Under the pieces are notes generated by a model. The model made no database searches, was not told the DNA's origin, and worked only from the letters and a program-made list of their open reading frames with translations. The position numbers and the translations under genes were made by a program. From contig NZ_CP091716.1 in NCBI RefSeq assembly GCF_022009635.1, positions 3,363,001-3,427,000 on the forward strand: a stretch of 64,000 nucleotides of DNA, in the 5' to 3' direction. How positions within the stretch are numbered: position 1 is the first letter of the stretch; every line of letters begins with the position of its first letter. This stretch comes from Variovorax paradoxus. GTDB lineage: Bacteria > Pseudomonadota > Gammaproteobacteria > Burkholderiales > Burkholderiaceae_C. Below, piece after piece: positions 8,635-19,332 of this stretch.

Positions 8635-9011
8635 GGAAACGCCCTGTCTTTGTTGTGGTGCCACGTCGGGATCTCTCTGGCAGCGCCTCCCTGGCTGGCA
8701 CGAATCCGGCCGCTGCATGGGCTCAATTTCCCGGGTGGCTCGGGGCTGGCCTGTCAGCCGGTGCCGACCGTTGCTGACAGCCGTTTGGGTGCCCGAAAGC
8801 ACCCGACCGTTGCGGGAAAACCCCGAATTCAACCCAATTCGAAGATTTTTTCAAGGGCTGCCTCTTTTGCGGGCACCGCGTTGCAGGCCACGCCAGGCAA
8901 CGCTTTCGAGCGCTGCGCACATGGTTTTCCACAACATTGTCCCCATCGGAAAGGGAAAACGTGTCACTGCCGTGTGGTAGGCGGAGTGCATCGGGCGGCA
9001 TGAATCCAGGC

Positions 9012-9035
9012 AAAAAAATACCCGCCGAAGCGGGT
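9012..9035 (-). terminator. strong intrinsic terminator (minus strand) with no adjacent gene
   Basis: Read on the minus strand, ACCCGC pairs with GCGGGT across a TTCG tetraloop, then A and seven T. The nearest minus-strand gene upstream ends 344 bp away (9379), so it more likely ends a short non-coding or leader transcript starting in 9036-9220. Confidence 0.85.
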
Positions 9036-9247
9036 TGCGAGGAGCCCATGCGGGCGCTCTAAGAACGAACAGAGAGCTCTTCTTCTATTGCGGCCCTGTT
9101 GCGTGACAGCATGTGCATGGTCGGGGGAAGCGGGCGGGGCGCCTGTCAGCCGGAAACAGTCAGCAGCCGTAGGACACTTATTAAAACGTGAACTATTTGG
9201 CAGTCGATTCGGCTCCGTGGTTGTTGTGCTCCTGCAGCAAATTGGAA

Positions 9248-9376
9248 TTGTCGGTGCCGTCCGACAAGGAGCCGGCGCGCGAAGCCCTAGATTTTGTTTG
9301 CTCGCTTCGAAGTGCGAGTTCTCTGTGTGTGACAGCACTCAAGAGGTTCAGCCCAGCCTTGTGCTGGGTTTTTTTT
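9248..9376 (+). ncRNA. candidate small RNA ending in an intrinsic terminator
   Basis: Three consecutive stem-loops lie on the plus strand: TTGTCGG/CCGACAA (9248-9267), CTCGC/GCGAG (9301-9318) and CCCAGC/GCTGGG followed by eight T (9352-9376). No open frame with a ribosome site occupies the segment and no protein gene upstream on this strand lies closer than 8336. A good promoter is not visible, and the 5' end is arbitrary. Structure alone supports the call; no Rfam family is recognised. Confidence 0.35.
9352..9376 (+). terminator. intrinsic terminator in intergenic region (plus strand)
   Basis: CCCAGC, loop CTTGT, GCTGGG, then a run of eight T. The T-run is only on the plus side, so it does not serve the minus-strand gene ending at 9379. 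Confidence 0.88.
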
Positions 9377-9378
9377 GT

Positions 9379-9693
9379 TCAAAGCAATTCGAAGTGAAAC
9401 TCCGTGTTCCGGGGATGGCTGAGCAGTGGAGCCGCCACTTCGGTGGCGTGCTCCCAGGCTTCGCGCCATACGCGGGCGTTGGCAATCTGCGCATCGGTCA
9501 TCGACTCGGTCCCCCACTCGAGCTGGCTCGACCAGGCCCGAAAACACTTCACCACGCGCGGGGGCGGCCCGATGCGCTGCTCGAGCACCCGCAGGAAGGT
9601 GAAGCGCACTTCCATCAGGTCCCTTATGGAGAGGCTCTGGCCTTCGAGGCGCACTGTGTAGGCTTGTTCGCGATTGGCTTTGTGATCGAACAT
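9379..9693 (-). CDS. hypothetical protein, 104 residues
   Basis: The sequence is amphipathic and mostly helical: LSIRDLMEVRFTFLRVLEQR and AQIANARVWREAWEHATEVA read as two helices joined by a Trp/Gly loop (WSSQLEWGTESM). No signal peptide, membrane span or known motif is seen. Codon use has the strong G/C third positions of the neighbours, which supports translation. The start at 9693 is the only ATG giving the complete helix pair. It stands alone, 163 bp after the ferritin-like gene on the same strand. Function is unknown. Confidence 0.55.
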   Translation of the reverse strand: MFDHKANREQAYTVRLEGQSLSIRDLMEVRFTFLRVLEQRIGPPPRVVKCFRAWSSQLEWGTESMTDAQIANARVWREAWEHATEVAAPLLSHPRNTEFHFELL

Positions 9694-9813
9694 CGGGCTC
9701 GCATGCAGAGGCTGCGAGCAACTTGCCAGGAGCGGTATGCCGCTCGTCCGAAGGTCTCAGCCCCGCCGCTAGAAAGGTGTGAGGACAAATACTAGCCAGA
9801 CGCCAGTTGCCGG

Positions 9814-9836
9814 AAACGGGACAGCGGTCCCGGTTT
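9814..9836 (-). terminator. possible terminator of the ferritin-like gene
   Basis: On the minus strand AAACCGGGAC and GTCCCGTTT form a stem with one bulged C around a CGCT loop, 21 bp after the stop codon. Only three T end the stem, so it is weak. Confidence 0.4.
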
Positions 9837-9856
9837 ACTGCTTTGCGCGGCTTTGC

Positions 9857-10678
9857 TCAACGCAGGAACACATGCTGCATGAACTGCTTGATCGGGTACT
9901 GGATCACCGTCTGCACCCGTGCCGGCAGTTCCAGCGGCCGCATCAGCATCTTGAGCGTCGTGCCGGCGCTCAGGTTGGTGCGAATGGTGCTGTTCATCTT
10001 CGCGCTCAGTTGCTGCACGTAGGCCGTGTCGCTCGCGCGGCCGGGCGAGCGCGACTTCACCACATGGCGGATGGCGCAGTCGGCGTCTTCGCTCTTGAGT
10101 TCCAGCGTGCGGCGGCCGATGGTGCCGAACACCCGGAAGCGGCTCAACTTCTCTTGTTCGCGGTAGCGCCGGAAGAAGCGGTAGAAGTGCTTGTAGTGGT
10201 TGACCTCGTCCGTCGCGATGCGGGTCGCCAGGTCATGCAGCACCGGCTCGGTGGTGCTGCGGGCCATGGCCCGGTAGTAGGTGGCGGTGCCGGTCTCGAC
10301 CACGCAGCGCGCGGTCATTTCGAGGGCGCGGGTGGGGGCCAGCAGTTCGACCTTGCAGTAGGTCGCGTATTCCTCGAGGAAGCCCGCGTAGGCCGTGTCC
10401 CACTCGAACTCGGGCCACACGTGGCGCACGTAGGCGCGCAGGGCCTTGCCGTGCTGCAGTTCTTCCTTTTCCCAGTGGTTCGACAGCCACTCGGTGACCT
10501 CGTCGTCGCCCTTGAAGAAATCGATCAGGTTCTGGGTGTAGAGGTCGGAGCCGCTTTCGATGAAAGAGGCCGAGACGACCAGGTAGAAGAGGTTTTCGTC
10601 CGAGCGGACCTCATCGAGCGCAATGCGCGAGAAGTCCAGGTCTTCGATCTTCCAGTGTTCCGCCTCTTGCCTTGCCAT
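9857..10678 (-). CDS. ferritin-like di-iron protein
   Basis: This is a 273-residue soluble helical protein. Two carboxylate/histidine motifs are visible, [11 protein letters not shown] (~residues 76-86) and [10 protein letters not shown] (~165-174), the ExxH pairs of a ferritin-like four-helix di-iron centre; further Glu residues ([18 protein letters not shown]) could supply the other ligands. Proteins of this kind (acyl desaturase- or AurF-like, often annotated only as ferritin-like) use O2 to oxidise a substrate, here unknown. ATG 10678 follows AAGGAG eight bases upstream, preferred over the ATG at 10696. The gene is divergent from alaS. Confidence 0.75.
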   Translation of the reverse strand: MARQEAEHWKIEDLDFSRIALDEVRSDENLFYLVVSASFIESGSDLYTQNLIDFFKGDDEVTEWLSNHWEKEELQHGKALRAYVRHVWPEFEWDTAYAGFLEEYATYCKVELLAPTRALEMTARCVVETGTATYYRAMARSTTEPVLHDLATRIATDEVNHYKHFYRFFRRYREQEKLSRFRVFGTIGRRTLELKSEDADCAIRHVVKSRSPGRASDTAYVQQLSAKMNSTIRTNLSAGTTLKMLMRPLELPARVQTVIQYPIKQFMQHVFLR

Positions 10679-10820
10679 GCGCGCTCCTTGCTTCAAGTCC
10701 GTACAAGTACGGATGACGTCGCCCGTGTTTGGTTCTCTTTTCCGTCAGTACCGCATATTAGCCGGGGCGCCCGGATCATGCCGTTTGGCCCCGGGGCGGC
10801 CCGGGGCCCGTGGCCAAACC

Positions 10821-10826
10821 TATAAT
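10821..10826 (+). promoter_or_regulatory. likely -10 element of the alaS promoter
   Basis: A perfect TATAAT lies 103 bp before the alaS start codon. No good -35 hexamer sits at 16-18 bp upstream, where the sequence is very GC-rich, so strength is uncertain. Confidence 0.4.
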
Positions 10827-10928
10827 CGTTTGTTCAAGCAAATCAAGCAGTTAGGCCGGTTCGCCGCAGTGGGTTCGACAAGAGGGTCGCCATCGCCGCG
10901 CCGCCCTCGACAGAAGACGAATCCAAAG

Positions 10929-13553
<2,625 letters not shown>

Positions 13554-13587
13554 CGGCACCACGGTCCCTTCGAGCCACAAGCACTTC

Positions 13588-14604
13588 ATGCCAGACGCAA
13601 CGCCCGGTGAAGTGCTGGTGATGGGGGCCGGAACCATCGGGTGCTTCATTGGCGGCAGCCTTGCGGCGGCGGGCGTGCCCGTCACCTTCGTCGGCCGTCC
13701 GCGCGTGCTCGAGAAGCTCGCGACGCACGGGCTCACGCTCTCCGACATGGACGGTGCCCGGCACAAGCTGCCGGCCACCGGGCTGCAGCTGTGCGAGCAA
13801 GTGCCCGTCGGCGCCAGCCCCGCGCTGGTGCTGCTCTGCGTGAAGAGCGGCGCCACGGCCGAGGCGGCGGCCGAGCTGGCCTTCGCATTGCCCGCTGGCA
13901 CCACGGTCGTCTCGCTGCAGAACGGCATCTCCAACGGCACGGCCGCATCCCAGACCGGGCCTTCGCTCAACGTGCTGTCGGGCATGGTGCCCTACAACGT
14001 GGCCGAGATCGGCCCGGGCGCCTTCCATCGCGGCACGCCCGGCCGGCTGGCCGCGCAGGACGACCCGGCCCTGCGCCCCTGGCTGCCTGTGTTCGAGCGC
14101 GCCGGCGTGCCGCTCGACCTGCATGCCGACCTGCTGCCGGTGCAGTGGGGCAAGCTGCTGCTCAACCTCAACAACCCGGTCAACGCGCTCTCCGGCCTGC
14201 CGCTGCGCGAAGAGCTGATGCTGGGCGGCTACCGCCGCTGCTTCGCTTCGCTGATCGACGAGGCCTTGAGCATCCTCAACGTCGCCGGCATCGTGCCGGC
14301 GCAAGTGGCTGCGGTGCCGGCGCGGCGCCTGTCGAGCCTGCTGCGCCTGCCTGACTGGCTGTTTCGCATCGTCGCGGCGCGCATGCTGCGCATCGATGCC
14401 AAGGCGCGTTCCAGCATGGCCGATGACCTGGCCCTGGGCCGTCGTACCGAAATCGACGCGCTCAGCGGCGAGGTCGTTCGACTCGCGCAGCAGCACGGCC
14501 TGAGCGCGCCGCGCAATGCGCGCATGGTGGCTTTGCTCGATGCCTGGCCGCAGGAGCCCAGGCGTTGGTCGGCGCGCCAGTTGCAGGACGCGCTCGGCCT
14601 GTAG
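13588..14604 (+). CDS. 2-dehydropantoate 2-reductase-like oxidoreductase
   Basis: A Rossmann motif MGAGTIGCFIGGSLAAAG (residues 12-29) binds NADP. The ApbA/PanE pattern continues with LVLLCVKSGAT, VVSLQNGISNG and the C-terminal helical domain with KLLLNLNNPVNALSGLPLRE, which carries the catalytic Lys and substrate Asn of the family. At 338 residues it is a little longer than E. coli PanE. It would reduce ketopantoate to pantoate for CoA synthesis, although Burkholderiales carry several paralogues whose substrates are not all pantoate. The gene lies 34 bp after alaS and may be co-transcribed. Confidence 0.85.
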   Translation: MPDATPGEVLVMGAGTIGCFIGGSLAAAGVPVTFVGRPRVLEKLATHGLTLSDMDGARHKLPATGLQLCEQVPVGASPALVLLCVKSGATAEAAAELAFALPAGTTVVSLQNGISNGTAASQTGPSLNVLSGMVPYNVAEIGPGAFHRGTPGRLAAQDDPALRPWLPVFERAGVPLDLHADLLPVQWGKLLLNLNNPVNALSGLPLREELMLGGYRRCFASLIDEALSILNVAGIVPAQVAAVPARRLSSLLRLPDWLFRIVAARMLRIDAKARSSMADDLALGRRTEIDALSGEVVRLAQQHGLSAPRNARMVALLDAWPQEPRRWSARQLQDALGL

Positions 14605-15298
14605 CGCCGGCGGTGCGCCTGAACGCATGCGGCCTCGGGTACGCAGCTTTCACGGATTTTCAGGCGACACGAACCTTCGTACTGTGGCGATGCGCGCACA
14701 GTGTTCGTCCTCGATATTTGTCATCTGCGTGAGCATGTGTTGCCGCGGCGAAACCATCTTCGTAGCGTGCGTGGCGCATCGTGGGCCATGACTCCATTCG
14801 GCCTATGGCGCGCAAACATTTTGAGAGAGAAAAGTTCCGGCAGTCGTTGAGCCGTCGCATTCGATCAGCTAAAACTGGCGCACTTCAATGGACGAGGGAA
14901 CGCGCGTGAAACCAACGAGAAGAGCCGCGAAAATTCTTGCCATCGCCAGCATGGCCTGTGCCGTTGCCGACACGCGCGAACGCGCCGTGTCGATGTCCTG
15001 GCGCTGATCGCACCCTCCGCCTCCAGCCCCCGCTTCGCATCTCACCAACCCGCTTTTTGACGGGAATGGACGAGCTCATCCCACGCATTCTGGGACCACC
15101 GCTTTTCAAGCGGTGTAGTGCCTGCATGCCCGTGCTGTCCTGACGAACGAGCCGTTCGCCGGGAGGGCTCCGTGCTGCCCGTTTTTATCGGTTGTTCATC
15201 CATCCCATCACCGCGCGTGTCGCGCGCATCGCTGGCTATCCGCCGGCGCTTGCGGGGACGGCGCATCTTCTTCTTACCCAGAGTACCCAGAGGCGATC
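14605..15298. other. 694-bp intergenic region with one short ORF
   Basis: Between the reductase gene and the aminopeptidase gene I find only the 39-codon ORF listed separately (14888-15007). A GC-rich imperfect hairpin followed by five T (about 15158-15186) might be a terminator. The sequence has lower coding character on both strands than the flanks. No repeats or RNA genes are recognised. Confidence 0.5.
14888..15007 (+). CDS. 39-residue ORF resembling a signal peptide, possible gene remnant
   Basis: From ATG 14888 (or GTG 14906) the frame encodes a basic start (VKPTRRAAKIL) and hydrophobic run (AIASMACAVA) like a secretory signal, then stops after 12 further residues. The in-frame GAGGGA ahead of the GTG could be its ribosome site. 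It may be the 5' remnant of a lost secreted-protein gene or a genuine small protein; neither is proved. Confidence 0.25.
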   Translation: MDEGTRVKPTRRAAKILAIASMACAVADTRERAVSMSWR

Positions 15299-17545
15299 AT
15301 GAAAAAATTCAACACACCCGTCGTCAATCATCTTGCCATCACGGCGGTGACCCTTGCCGTGCTCACGGCTTGCGGCGGCGGCGGAGACAGTGGCGGCGGT
15401 GCTTCTCTCGGAGGCGGCGGCGTCGGCCTCGGCGCGTCGTCGGGGCCGGTGGTGTCGGCACCCGCGGCCGACCCCACGCATAAGGCGCCCGACGACGGTG
15501 TGCCGTTGGCCGCCAATGACGCGGCCGCCGCCGCGGTGGACCGCTCGGCCAAGCCGCAGGAACTGCCCGACACCGTCTGGCCCAGCAACTACAAGCTGTG
15601 GTTCCGCCCCGATGCGGCGCTCAAGACTTTCGTCGGCCGCGGCGACGTGGAGATCGAGGTGCTCAAGCCCGTCGATGCCATCGTGGTGGCCGCGCACAAC
15701 CTCAACTTCGCGAAGGGCCGCACCACCTTGCGCAAGGTGTCGAACCCGGGCGAGGCGATACCGCTGATCCCCACGCCGCAGACGCTCGGCGACTTCGTGC
15801 AACTGCGCCTGAATGGCGGCCAGATTGCCAAGGGCAAGTACCTGCTGCACATGGAGTGGGACGGCAAGATCCAGTTCTCCGACGCGGAGTTCTGCCCGCC
15901 CGCCGAGATGCAGCGCAACCCGTTCTGCTCGGCGGCCACCGGCATCTTCAAGGTCGGCCTCTCGACGCCCGAGGGCGTGAGCAGCGACGCCATCGTGACG
16001 CAGGGCGAGACCAACTATGCACGGCAGTGGTTCCCGGGCTGGGACGAGCCGGCCTTCCGCCACACCTTCGAGATCTCGGCGGAGGTGCCGGGCGACTGGA
16101 AGACGGTGTCCAACGGCGCGCAGCTATCGGCCGTGAAGCTGCCCGACGGCTACCAGCAGGTGTCGTTCGAGAAGACGCCGTCGATGCCCATGTACCTGAC
16201 CTTCTTCGGCGGCGGCAAGTTCGACATCCTGCCCGACACCTTCAAGAACCCGCTGGACGGCAGCGACATTCCGCTGCGCTGGTTCACGCCGCCGGGCCGC
16301 TCCACCTGGGCAACCTTCCCGATGGAGTGGACCAAGGTGGCCATGGACTATTACTACAAGTACACCGGCATCCCGCTGCCGATCAAGAAGTTCGACACCA
16401 TCGCCGCCAACGACAGCTACAACAACAAGCCCAACACCGGCTTCGGCGGCATGGAGAACTGGGGTGCGATCTTCGAGTTTGCCGATGCGGTGCTCACCAA
16501 GCCGGGCGACAAGCCCACGCTGTATTCGGTGACGGTGGTCACGCATGAAATCGCGCACCAGTGGTTCGGCGACCTGGTCACGCTCGACTGGTGGGACAAC
16601 GTGTGGCTCAACGAGTCGTTCGCGCGCTGGTTCGAAAGGCGCACCACCATCAAGTTCCACCCCGAGTACTACAGCTTCTCCGACTACGTGCTCGACAAGC
16701 ACAGCGTGATCGTGGCCGACCTGCGGAGCACCGCGGTGCCGGTGCAGCGCAACCTCAACGACGCGGGCTCGTTCGGCTTCATCAGCCCGTCGATCTTCGT
16801 CTACAACAAGGGCAGCCACGTGCTGGAGACGGTGCAGAACTACATCGGCGAAGAGGCGATGCAGAAGGGCCTGCAGATCTACCTGAAGGACTACGGCTTC
16901 GGCAACGTCACGCCGTCGCGGCTGTGGACGTCGCTGGAGAAGGTGAGCGGCGGCAAGAAGGTGGCCGACATCGGCGACAGCTTCATCCGCCAGACCGGGG
17001 TGCCGCTGCTCACGGTGGATGCGCAATGCGCGGCCGACCGCACCTACGTCAACATCACGCAGGAGTCGTTCCCCAACCAGAACCAGTTCCCGGCCTCGAC
17101 CTGGAACATCCCGGTCACGCTGGCCTACGGCGACGCGATGGAGCAACGCAAGACCTTCGTCATGTCGACGGGCGCCGTGCAGGTGGAACTGCCGGGCTGC
17201 ACCGCGGTGCTGGCCGGGCCGACCGGGCAGGACTACTACGTGAGCAACTACAGCGCGCAGTCGTGGAGCGCGCTGCTGGCCAAGGCACAGAGCTTTGCCG
17301 CCAACAAGCCGCTGCTGCTGAACATCGAGCGAGACGCCTTCCGGCTGCTGCAGGTGGGCCGCATCACGCAGGCGCAGTACGACCAGATCAAGGGCGTGGT
17401 GAACCTGCCGGCGGCGCTGCTGGCCAAGACAGGCGAGAGCCAGCAGAGGATGGCGGCCGTCGACGTGGGCGTGGAGAAGGAGGAATACCCGCACGCGTTG
17501 CGCTTCCAGGGCAACCTGAAGCTGCGCGAGAACGAGAAGCGCTGA
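15299..17545 (+). CDS. M1-family zinc aminopeptidase, lipoprotein
   Basis: A 748-residue protein with signal peptide and lipobox LTAC (Cys25), a Gly-rich linker to ~55, then the M1 fold: beta-saddle domain, GGMENWG exopeptidase motif near 383, and HExxH-x18-E at H416-E417-H420 and E439 (VTHEIAHQWFGDL, NVWLNESFARWF). It should remove N-terminal residues from peptides, probably tethered at the periplasmic face of an envelope membrane, unlike cytosolic PepN. The C-terminal half is shorter than ERAP-type members. A small lipoprotein gene starts 14 bp downstream, suggesting one transcript. The proton-donor Tyr is likely within the YNKGSHVLE region. Confidence 0.9.
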   Translation: MKKFNTPVVNHLAITAVTLAVLTACGGGGDSGGGASLGGGGVGLGASSGPVVSAPAADPTHKAPDDGVPLAANDAAAAAVDRSAKPQELPDTVWPSNYKLWFRPDAALKTFVGRGDVEIEVLKPVDAIVVAAHNLNFAKGRTTLRKVSNPGEAIPLIPTPQTLGDFVQLRLNGGQIAKGKYLLHMEWDGKIQFSDAEFCPPAEMQRNPFCSAATGIFKVGLSTPEGVSSDAIVTQGETNYARQWFPGWDEPAFRHTFEISAEVPGDWKTVSNGAQLSAVKLPDGYQQVSFEKTPSMPMYLTFFGGGKFDILPDTFKNPLDGSDIPLRWFTPPGRSTWATFPMEWTKVAMDYYYKYTGIPLPIKKFDTIAANDSYNNKPNTGFGGMENWGAIFEFADAVLTKPGDKPTLYSVTVVTHEIAHQWFGDLVTLDWWDNVWLNESFARWFERRTTIKFHPEYYSFSDYVLDKHSVIVADLRSTAVPVQRNLNDAGSFGFISPSIFVYNKGSHVLETVQNYIGEEAMQKGLQIYLKDYGFGNVTPSRLWTSLEKVSGGKKVADIGDSFIRQTGVPLLTVDAQCAADRTYVNITQESFPNQNQFPASTWNIPVTLAYGDAMEQRKTFVMSTGAVQVELPGCTAVLAGPTGQDYYVSNYSAQSWSALLAKAQSFAANKPLLLNIERDAFRLLQVGRITQAQYDQIKGVVNLPAALLAKTGESQQRMAAVDVGVEKEEYPHALRFQGNLKLRENEKR

Positions 17546-17559
17546 GAAAGAAGGCCACC

Positions 17560-17979
17560 ATGAACACGCGATCGAAGAAATGGCTGGCCACCGGCGCCTC
17601 GGCGCTGCTGCTGGCCGCATGCGGCGCCGGCAGCACCGGCGGCGCGCCCGAGGCAGAGCTGGTCGGCATCTACGCCGTCAAACAGAACGGTGCGCTCAAG
17701 GAGCTGATCAAGATCGAGCGCCAGGGCGACGGCTACGTCATGCGCGACAAGGTGCGCACGCCCGAGTGGAGCGAACCGAAGATGCAGATGCGGCCCGTGA
17801 AACGCGAGCAATGGACTCGCATCACCACCGACAAGGAGAACACCGCCTTCGTCGGCGTGGCGAGCGGGCAGCTCGGCATCTTCAAGGTGCCGGCGGGCTG
17901 GAAGAAAAATGGCTTCCAGACCTCGACCGGCTACTTCCTGTTCTATTCGCAGGGGCCGGTCGAGGCGTACAAGCTCTGA
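17560..17979 (+). CDS. small lipoprotein, unknown function
   Basis: This 139-residue protein has a basic start (MNTRSKKW), hydrophobic stretch and lipobox LAAC (Cys21) followed by AGSTGG. The mature part begins LVGIYAVKQNGALKELIKIE and is rich in short strands (YVMRDKVRTPEW, FVGVASGQLGIFKVP), reading as a small beta-barrel or lipocalin-like fold. ATG 17560 lies 14 bp after the aminopeptidase stop, so the two are probably co-expressed and may function at the same membrane. The family is not recognised. Confidence 0.75.
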   Translation: MNTRSKKWLATGASALLLAACGAGSTGGAPEAELVGIYAVKQNGALKELIKIERQGDGYVMRDKVRTPEWSEPKMQMRPVKREQWTRITTDKENTAFVGVASGQLGIFKVPAGWKKNGFQTSTGYFLFYSQGPVEAYKL

Positions 17980-17997
17980 CGCAAAGCGCTACCGCGT

Positions 17998-18759
17998 TCA
18001 GGCCGCGGGCGCGACGCTCGCGCCCTCGATGCGGTGGCGCTTCAGCGCATCGGCGACGAAGCCGCCGGCCTTCATTTCCTCGACGAAGGCCGCCAGCAGC
18101 GCCTGCGCGTCGGCGCCCCGGCTGGCCGGCGTGCCCATGGCCTGCTGGATCACCATGAAGCGGCCCGGCAGCACGCGCACGCCCGGCGCGCGCTGCGCCT
18201 CGCCTTCGAGCATCTGGCGGATGCCGGCCGCCACTTCGACCTCGCCGGCGCGCAGCGCGGCCAGCGCCGGGCCTGCGCCCTGCAGGCGGACGATTTCCGC
18301 CTGCTTGATTTCGCGCGTCAGGAACAGGTCGTAGGCGCTGCCCGCGCCGACCGAGATGCGATGGCCCTGCGCGTCGATCTGCGCGTTGTCGGCCAGCGCC
18401 GAAGCCGAGGGCACGAGGTAGCTGCCTTCGATCAGCACATAGGGCGCGGTGAACAGCAGCCCCTCGCTGCGCGCCGGGTCGATGGCGAAGAAACCGATGT
18501 CGGCCTTCTCGTTTTTCACCGCGTCGACCGAGGCCGCGGCCTTCTCGAACACCACCAGCTCGATGCCCACGCCCAGCCGCCGCGCGAACTCGCGCGCCAG
18601 GTCGATCGACACGCCCACCGGCTCGCCGCCGTCCGGGTTCCTGTTGGCGAGGATCGGGTTGCCGAGGTTGATCGAGGCGCGCAGCGTGCCGCCGGGGGCG
18701 AAGGCGGAAACGAGGGCAGGGGAAATCGTCGTCGGCTGAGGCTGTGTCATGGCGTTCAT
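17998..18759 (-). CDS. SBP_bac_3-type solute-binding protein without signal peptide
   Basis: A 253-residue protein with the bacterial extracellular amino-acid-binding fold: LRASINLGNPILAN, VGVSIDLAREFARRLGVGIE, ADIGFFAIDPARSEGLLFTAPY, then the second lobe (ISVGAGSAYDLFLT) and return. Members normally bind amino acids in the periplasm for an ABC importer. Here the N-terminus (MNAMTQPQPTTISPALV) has no hydrophobic signal, and no permease or ATPase genes adjoin. It may be cytoplasmic, or the start may be misplaced, though no signal-like sequence lies upstream in frame. It is divergent from the phytochrome operon. Confidence 0.75.
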   Translation of the reverse strand: MNAMTQPQPTTISPALVSAFAPGGTLRASINLGNPILANRNPDGGEPVGVSIDLAREFARRLGVGIELVVFEKAAASVDAVKNEKADIGFFAIDPARSEGLLFTAPYVLIEGSYLVPSASALADNAQIDAQGHRISVGAGSAYDLFLTREIKQAEIVRLQGAGPALAALRAGEVEVAAGIRQMLEGEAQRAPGVRVLPGRFMVIQQAMGTPASRGADAQALLAAFVEEMKAGGFVADALKRHRIEGASVAPAA

Positions 18760-18915
18760 TCGTCGGCTGGGCCGCTCGGAAAGATGGGAGCGCGCCAGTT
18801 TACGGGGGCCTGCTTGCCATAATTCCTACCGGATGTAGGGAAGCGCGCTCACCGGCCGGGCATCGCGGCTTCGCTTAGGCTTGGCGGCATTCGAAGAACC
18901 AATTCCGTCTCCGCC

Positions 18916-19332
18916 GTGCCGCTCTCCACCTTTCTTGTCGAAGACAACGCCCATATCCGTCACAACCTCATCGCCGCCATGGAGGACGAGGTCGACATCC
19001 GCCTGATCGGCACCGCCACCACCGAGGAGGAAGCCGTCGCCTGGCTCGCCGAGAACCCGGGCGCCTGGGACCTGCTGGTGGTCGACCTGTTCCTGCACGA
19101 GGGCTCCGGCCTGGGCATCGTCAAGCGCTGCGGCCGCAGCCGGCCCGGCCAGCGCGTGGTGGTGCTGACCAACTACGCCACCGGCGAGATCGCCGACTGG
19201 GCGCGCGAACTCGGCGCCGACGCCGTGTTCGACAAGGCGGCGGAGCTGGACGGCTTCTTCTCGCTGTGCGCCAGCCTCGAGGCGGAAGGCCGGGAGCGTG
19301 GCGGCGAGCCGCTGGAAAGCCTCGCGCCATGA
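18916..19332 (+). CDS. single-domain response regulator heading the phytochrome operon
   Basis: The 138 residues form one receiver domain: acidic pocket E9-D10 (FLVEDNAH), phosphoacceptor D57 (LLVVDLFLHEGSG), conserved Thr/Lys positions (VVVLTNYATG, DAVFDKAAEL). There is no output domain. GTG 18916 is the only good start. Its stop overlaps the bphO start (ATGA), so translation is coupled. It could act as a phosphate sink or relay for BphP or the hybrid kinase encoded later in the operon. Confidence 0.85.
   Translation: MPLSTFLVEDNAHIRHNLIAAMEDEVDIRLIGTATTEEEAVAWLAENPGAWDLLVVDLFLHEGSGLGIVKRCGRSRPGQRVVVLTNYATGEIADWARELGADAVFDKAAELDGFFSLCASLEAEGRERGGEPLESLAP

Larger units (their letters stand above)
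8635..9378. other. 744-bp intergenic region with opposed terminators
   Basis: No convincing protein gene is present. It carries a perfect minus-strand terminator (9012-9035) and a plus-strand terminator (9352-9376) preceded by two further hairpins, so small transcripts on both strands are likely. On the minus strand a 17-codon frame (9059-9112; M L S R N R A A I E E E L S V R S) ends 24 bp before the terminator, in leader-peptide position, but no residue is enriched and no gene follows closely. The section 8635-8990 shows nothing I can assign. Confidence 0.5.

Noticed and set aside
8924..8945. DnaA-box-like TTTTCCACA and possible replication origin
   Set aside because: Single imperfect copy, no AT-rich unwinding region, no dnaA, dnaN or parAB genes nearby.
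9059..9112. Attenuator leader peptide
   Set aside because: The 17-codon ORF and following terminator have the right shape, but no amino acid is enriched, no antiterminator pairing is evident and no biosynthetic gene follows on that strand.
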